Shown here: positions 34,819-35,436 of the stretch, one piece after another | Layout of the letters: every line of letters starts with the position of its first letter | Numbering within the stretch: position 1 is the stretch's first letter | From: Dechloromonas sp. | GTDB taxonomy: Bacteria > Pseudomonadota > Gammaproteobacteria > Burkholderiales > Rhodocyclaceae | DNA length: 35,436 nt | Direction of reading: 5' to 3' | Assembly (NCBI GenBank): GCA_008933675.1 | Contig: WBUO01000017.1 | Span: 1 to 35,436 of the forward strand | The notes under the pieces: model-generated | Told to the model about the DNA's origin: nothing | Database searches by the model: none | The model's input: the letters and a program-made list of their open reading frames with translations, nothing else | Program-made: the position numbers and the translations under genes

Positions 34819-35229
34819 CTACGGTTTGGACGGTATTTCCGACGGCATGGCAAAGGTGGCGACCGTTTGCAGCAGGCTGTCTTTGGTAAATGGTTTGGTC
34901 AGATACTGGTCGGAACCGACCATGCGTCCGCGTGCCCGGTCGAACAGGCCGTCCTTGGAAGAAAGCATGATGACTGGCGTGGACTTGAAACGGGGATTCT
35001 TCTTGATCAGCGAACAGGTCTGATAGCCGTCCAGGCGCGGCATCATGATGTCGCAGAAAATCACGCTTGGCTGCAGGTCGGCGATCTTGGCAAGGGCGTC
35101 GAAGCCGTCTTCGGCGAGAACGACTTCGCAACCGGCCTGAACAAGGAATATTTCGGCGCTTCGCCGTATGGTGTTGCTGTCGTCAATGACCATCACCCTG
35201 ACGCCGCGCAATCTGGATAAATCAGCCAA
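34819..35229 (-). CDS. pilG: Response regulator PilG
   Basis: This single-domain receiver in Pseudomonas-type systems promotes pilus extension and cAMP signalling. The 136 aa include D16/D17 (VMVIDDSNTIRRSAE), phospho-acceptor D60 (VIFCDIMMPRLDGYQTC), the SSKDG signalling loop, and K112 (YLTKPFTKD). The PilG hallmark GLFDRARGRMVGSDQYLTKP is present. The start is a TTG at 35229 with AGGGGACAGG upstream; the first ATG in frame (13) would cut into the receiver fold, so the TTG start is preferred. It heads the pilG-H-I-J-chpA cluster. Confidence 0.95.
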   Translation of the reverse strand: MADLSRLRGVRVMVIDDSNTIRRSAEIFLVQAGCEVVLAEDGFDALAKIADLQPSVIFCDIMMPRLDGYQTCSLIKKNPRFKSTPVIMLSSKDGLFDRARGRMVGSDQYLTKPFTKDSLLQTVATFAMPSEIPSKP

Positions 35230-35274
35230 TTTGCCTGTCCCCTGGCCCCTGTAGGCGCTATTACTTATCGGTGC

Positions 35275-35280
35275 ATCATA
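35275..35280 (-). promoter_or_regulatory. Candidate -10 box for the pilG operon
   Basis: TATGAT on the minus strand lies 45 bp before the TTG start of pilG; 17 bp upstream is a poor -35 (GTGCCG). The distance is reasonable for an operon promoter, but the evidence is only the -10 match. Confidence 0.3.
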
Positions 35281-35318
35281 CTACGGAAGTTTGCTATCGG
35301 CACAGCATCACCATGTCC

Positions 35319-35368
35319 GGTGCGGTTTTCGTTCCGGCACCTTGGTCGATGCCGGATTCGGATAAAAT
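35319..35368 (+). promoter_or_regulatory. Hairpin and candidate promoter for a rightward gene
   Basis: GGTGCGG and CCGGCACC form a bulged inverted repeat near 35319-35342. It is followed by TTGGTC (35342-35347) and TAAAAT (35363-35368) with a short 15-bp spacing. These may drive the gene that starts at the right edge. Confidence 0.3.
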
Positions 35369-35419
35369 CCGGGGCATCTTACCCAATCCCCTTTGCTTCC
35401 GCCAAGGGCGCTCAGGCCA

Positions 35420-35436
35420 ATGAATTCGACCGCCCC
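35420..35436 (+). CDS. Possible start of a divergent gene (3'-truncated)
   Basis: An ATG at 35420 opens a frame (MNSTA and onward) that runs off the window. It lies about 52 bp downstream of a TAAAAT box and has only a weak ribosome-binding site (CAGGCC). Five or six codons cannot identify a product. Confidence 0.3.

Overview
The window is GC-rich, densely coded chromosomal DNA from a betaproteobacterium, most likely of the Rhodocyclales (Dechloromonas/Azonexus-like). This placement is inferred from gene content and order: a System I cytochrome c maturation operon with a trailing napF, pilT-pilU divergent from yggS-proC-yggT-yggU, pyrR-pyrB with a degenerate pyrC', and a pilGHIJ-chpA cluster. 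No tRNA, rRNA, CRISPR array, insertion sequence or prophage was seen. No gene-free stretch exceeds about 200 bases.

Left part (1-5.4 kb). A chemoreceptor truncated by the window edge overlaps a BenE-type benzoate transporter. Next comes a membrane-anchored ABM-domain protein with its own promoter candidate and a strong terminator. A divergent pair of unrecognised genes follows (511 aa and 87 aa, start codons 29 bp apart), then a DHH-family phosphoesterase.

ccm region (5.4-12.6 kb, minus strand). ccmABCDEFGHI forms one tightly coupled operon with six ATGA stop/start overlaps. It ends in napF, which encodes a periplasmic nitrate reductase maturation ferredoxin with no other nap gene in view. 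Together these genes deliver haem to the periplasm and attach it to c-type apocytochromes, as used in anaerobic and microaerobic respiration.

Middle (12.6-20.8 kb). Here lie the rep helicase, with a perfect hairpin just upstream of its start; a 105-aa unknown protein whose Shine-Dalgarno sequence lies inside a perfect 7-bp stem; a DUF4197 protein; and the pilus retraction ATPases PilU and PilT. Divergent from pilT is the housekeeping cluster yggS-proC-yggT-yggU. A ComEA-like DNA-binding protein with its own terminator follows on the opposite strand.

Pyrimidine block (20.9-24.7 kb, minus strand). yqgE-ruvX-pyrR-pyrB-pyrC' is nearly overlapping throughout. The dihydroorotase homologue lacks the metal-binding HxH motif and looks like the structural, non-catalytic PyrC' partner of aspartate transcarbamoylase. 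A class I photolyase is divergent from this block.

Right part (26.1-35.2 kb, minus strand). pilG-pilH-pilI-pilJ-chpA encodes the chemosensory system for type IV pili. ChpA is 1861 aa with several Hpt modules, a kinase core, a CheW domain and a receiver, and carries a 35-fold Glu-Pro tandem repeat. With pilT, pilU and comEA in the same window, the region is rich in twitching motility and DNA-uptake functions. The right edge may hold the first codons of a divergent gene.

The least ordinary signals are the Glu-Pro hexamer/dodecamer array in chpA, the hairpin covering the ribosome-binding site at 15.1 kb, the leader hairpin of rep, the metal-site-less PyrC', and the chemoreceptor/benzoate-transporter overlap. 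I saw no clearly new multi-gene system.
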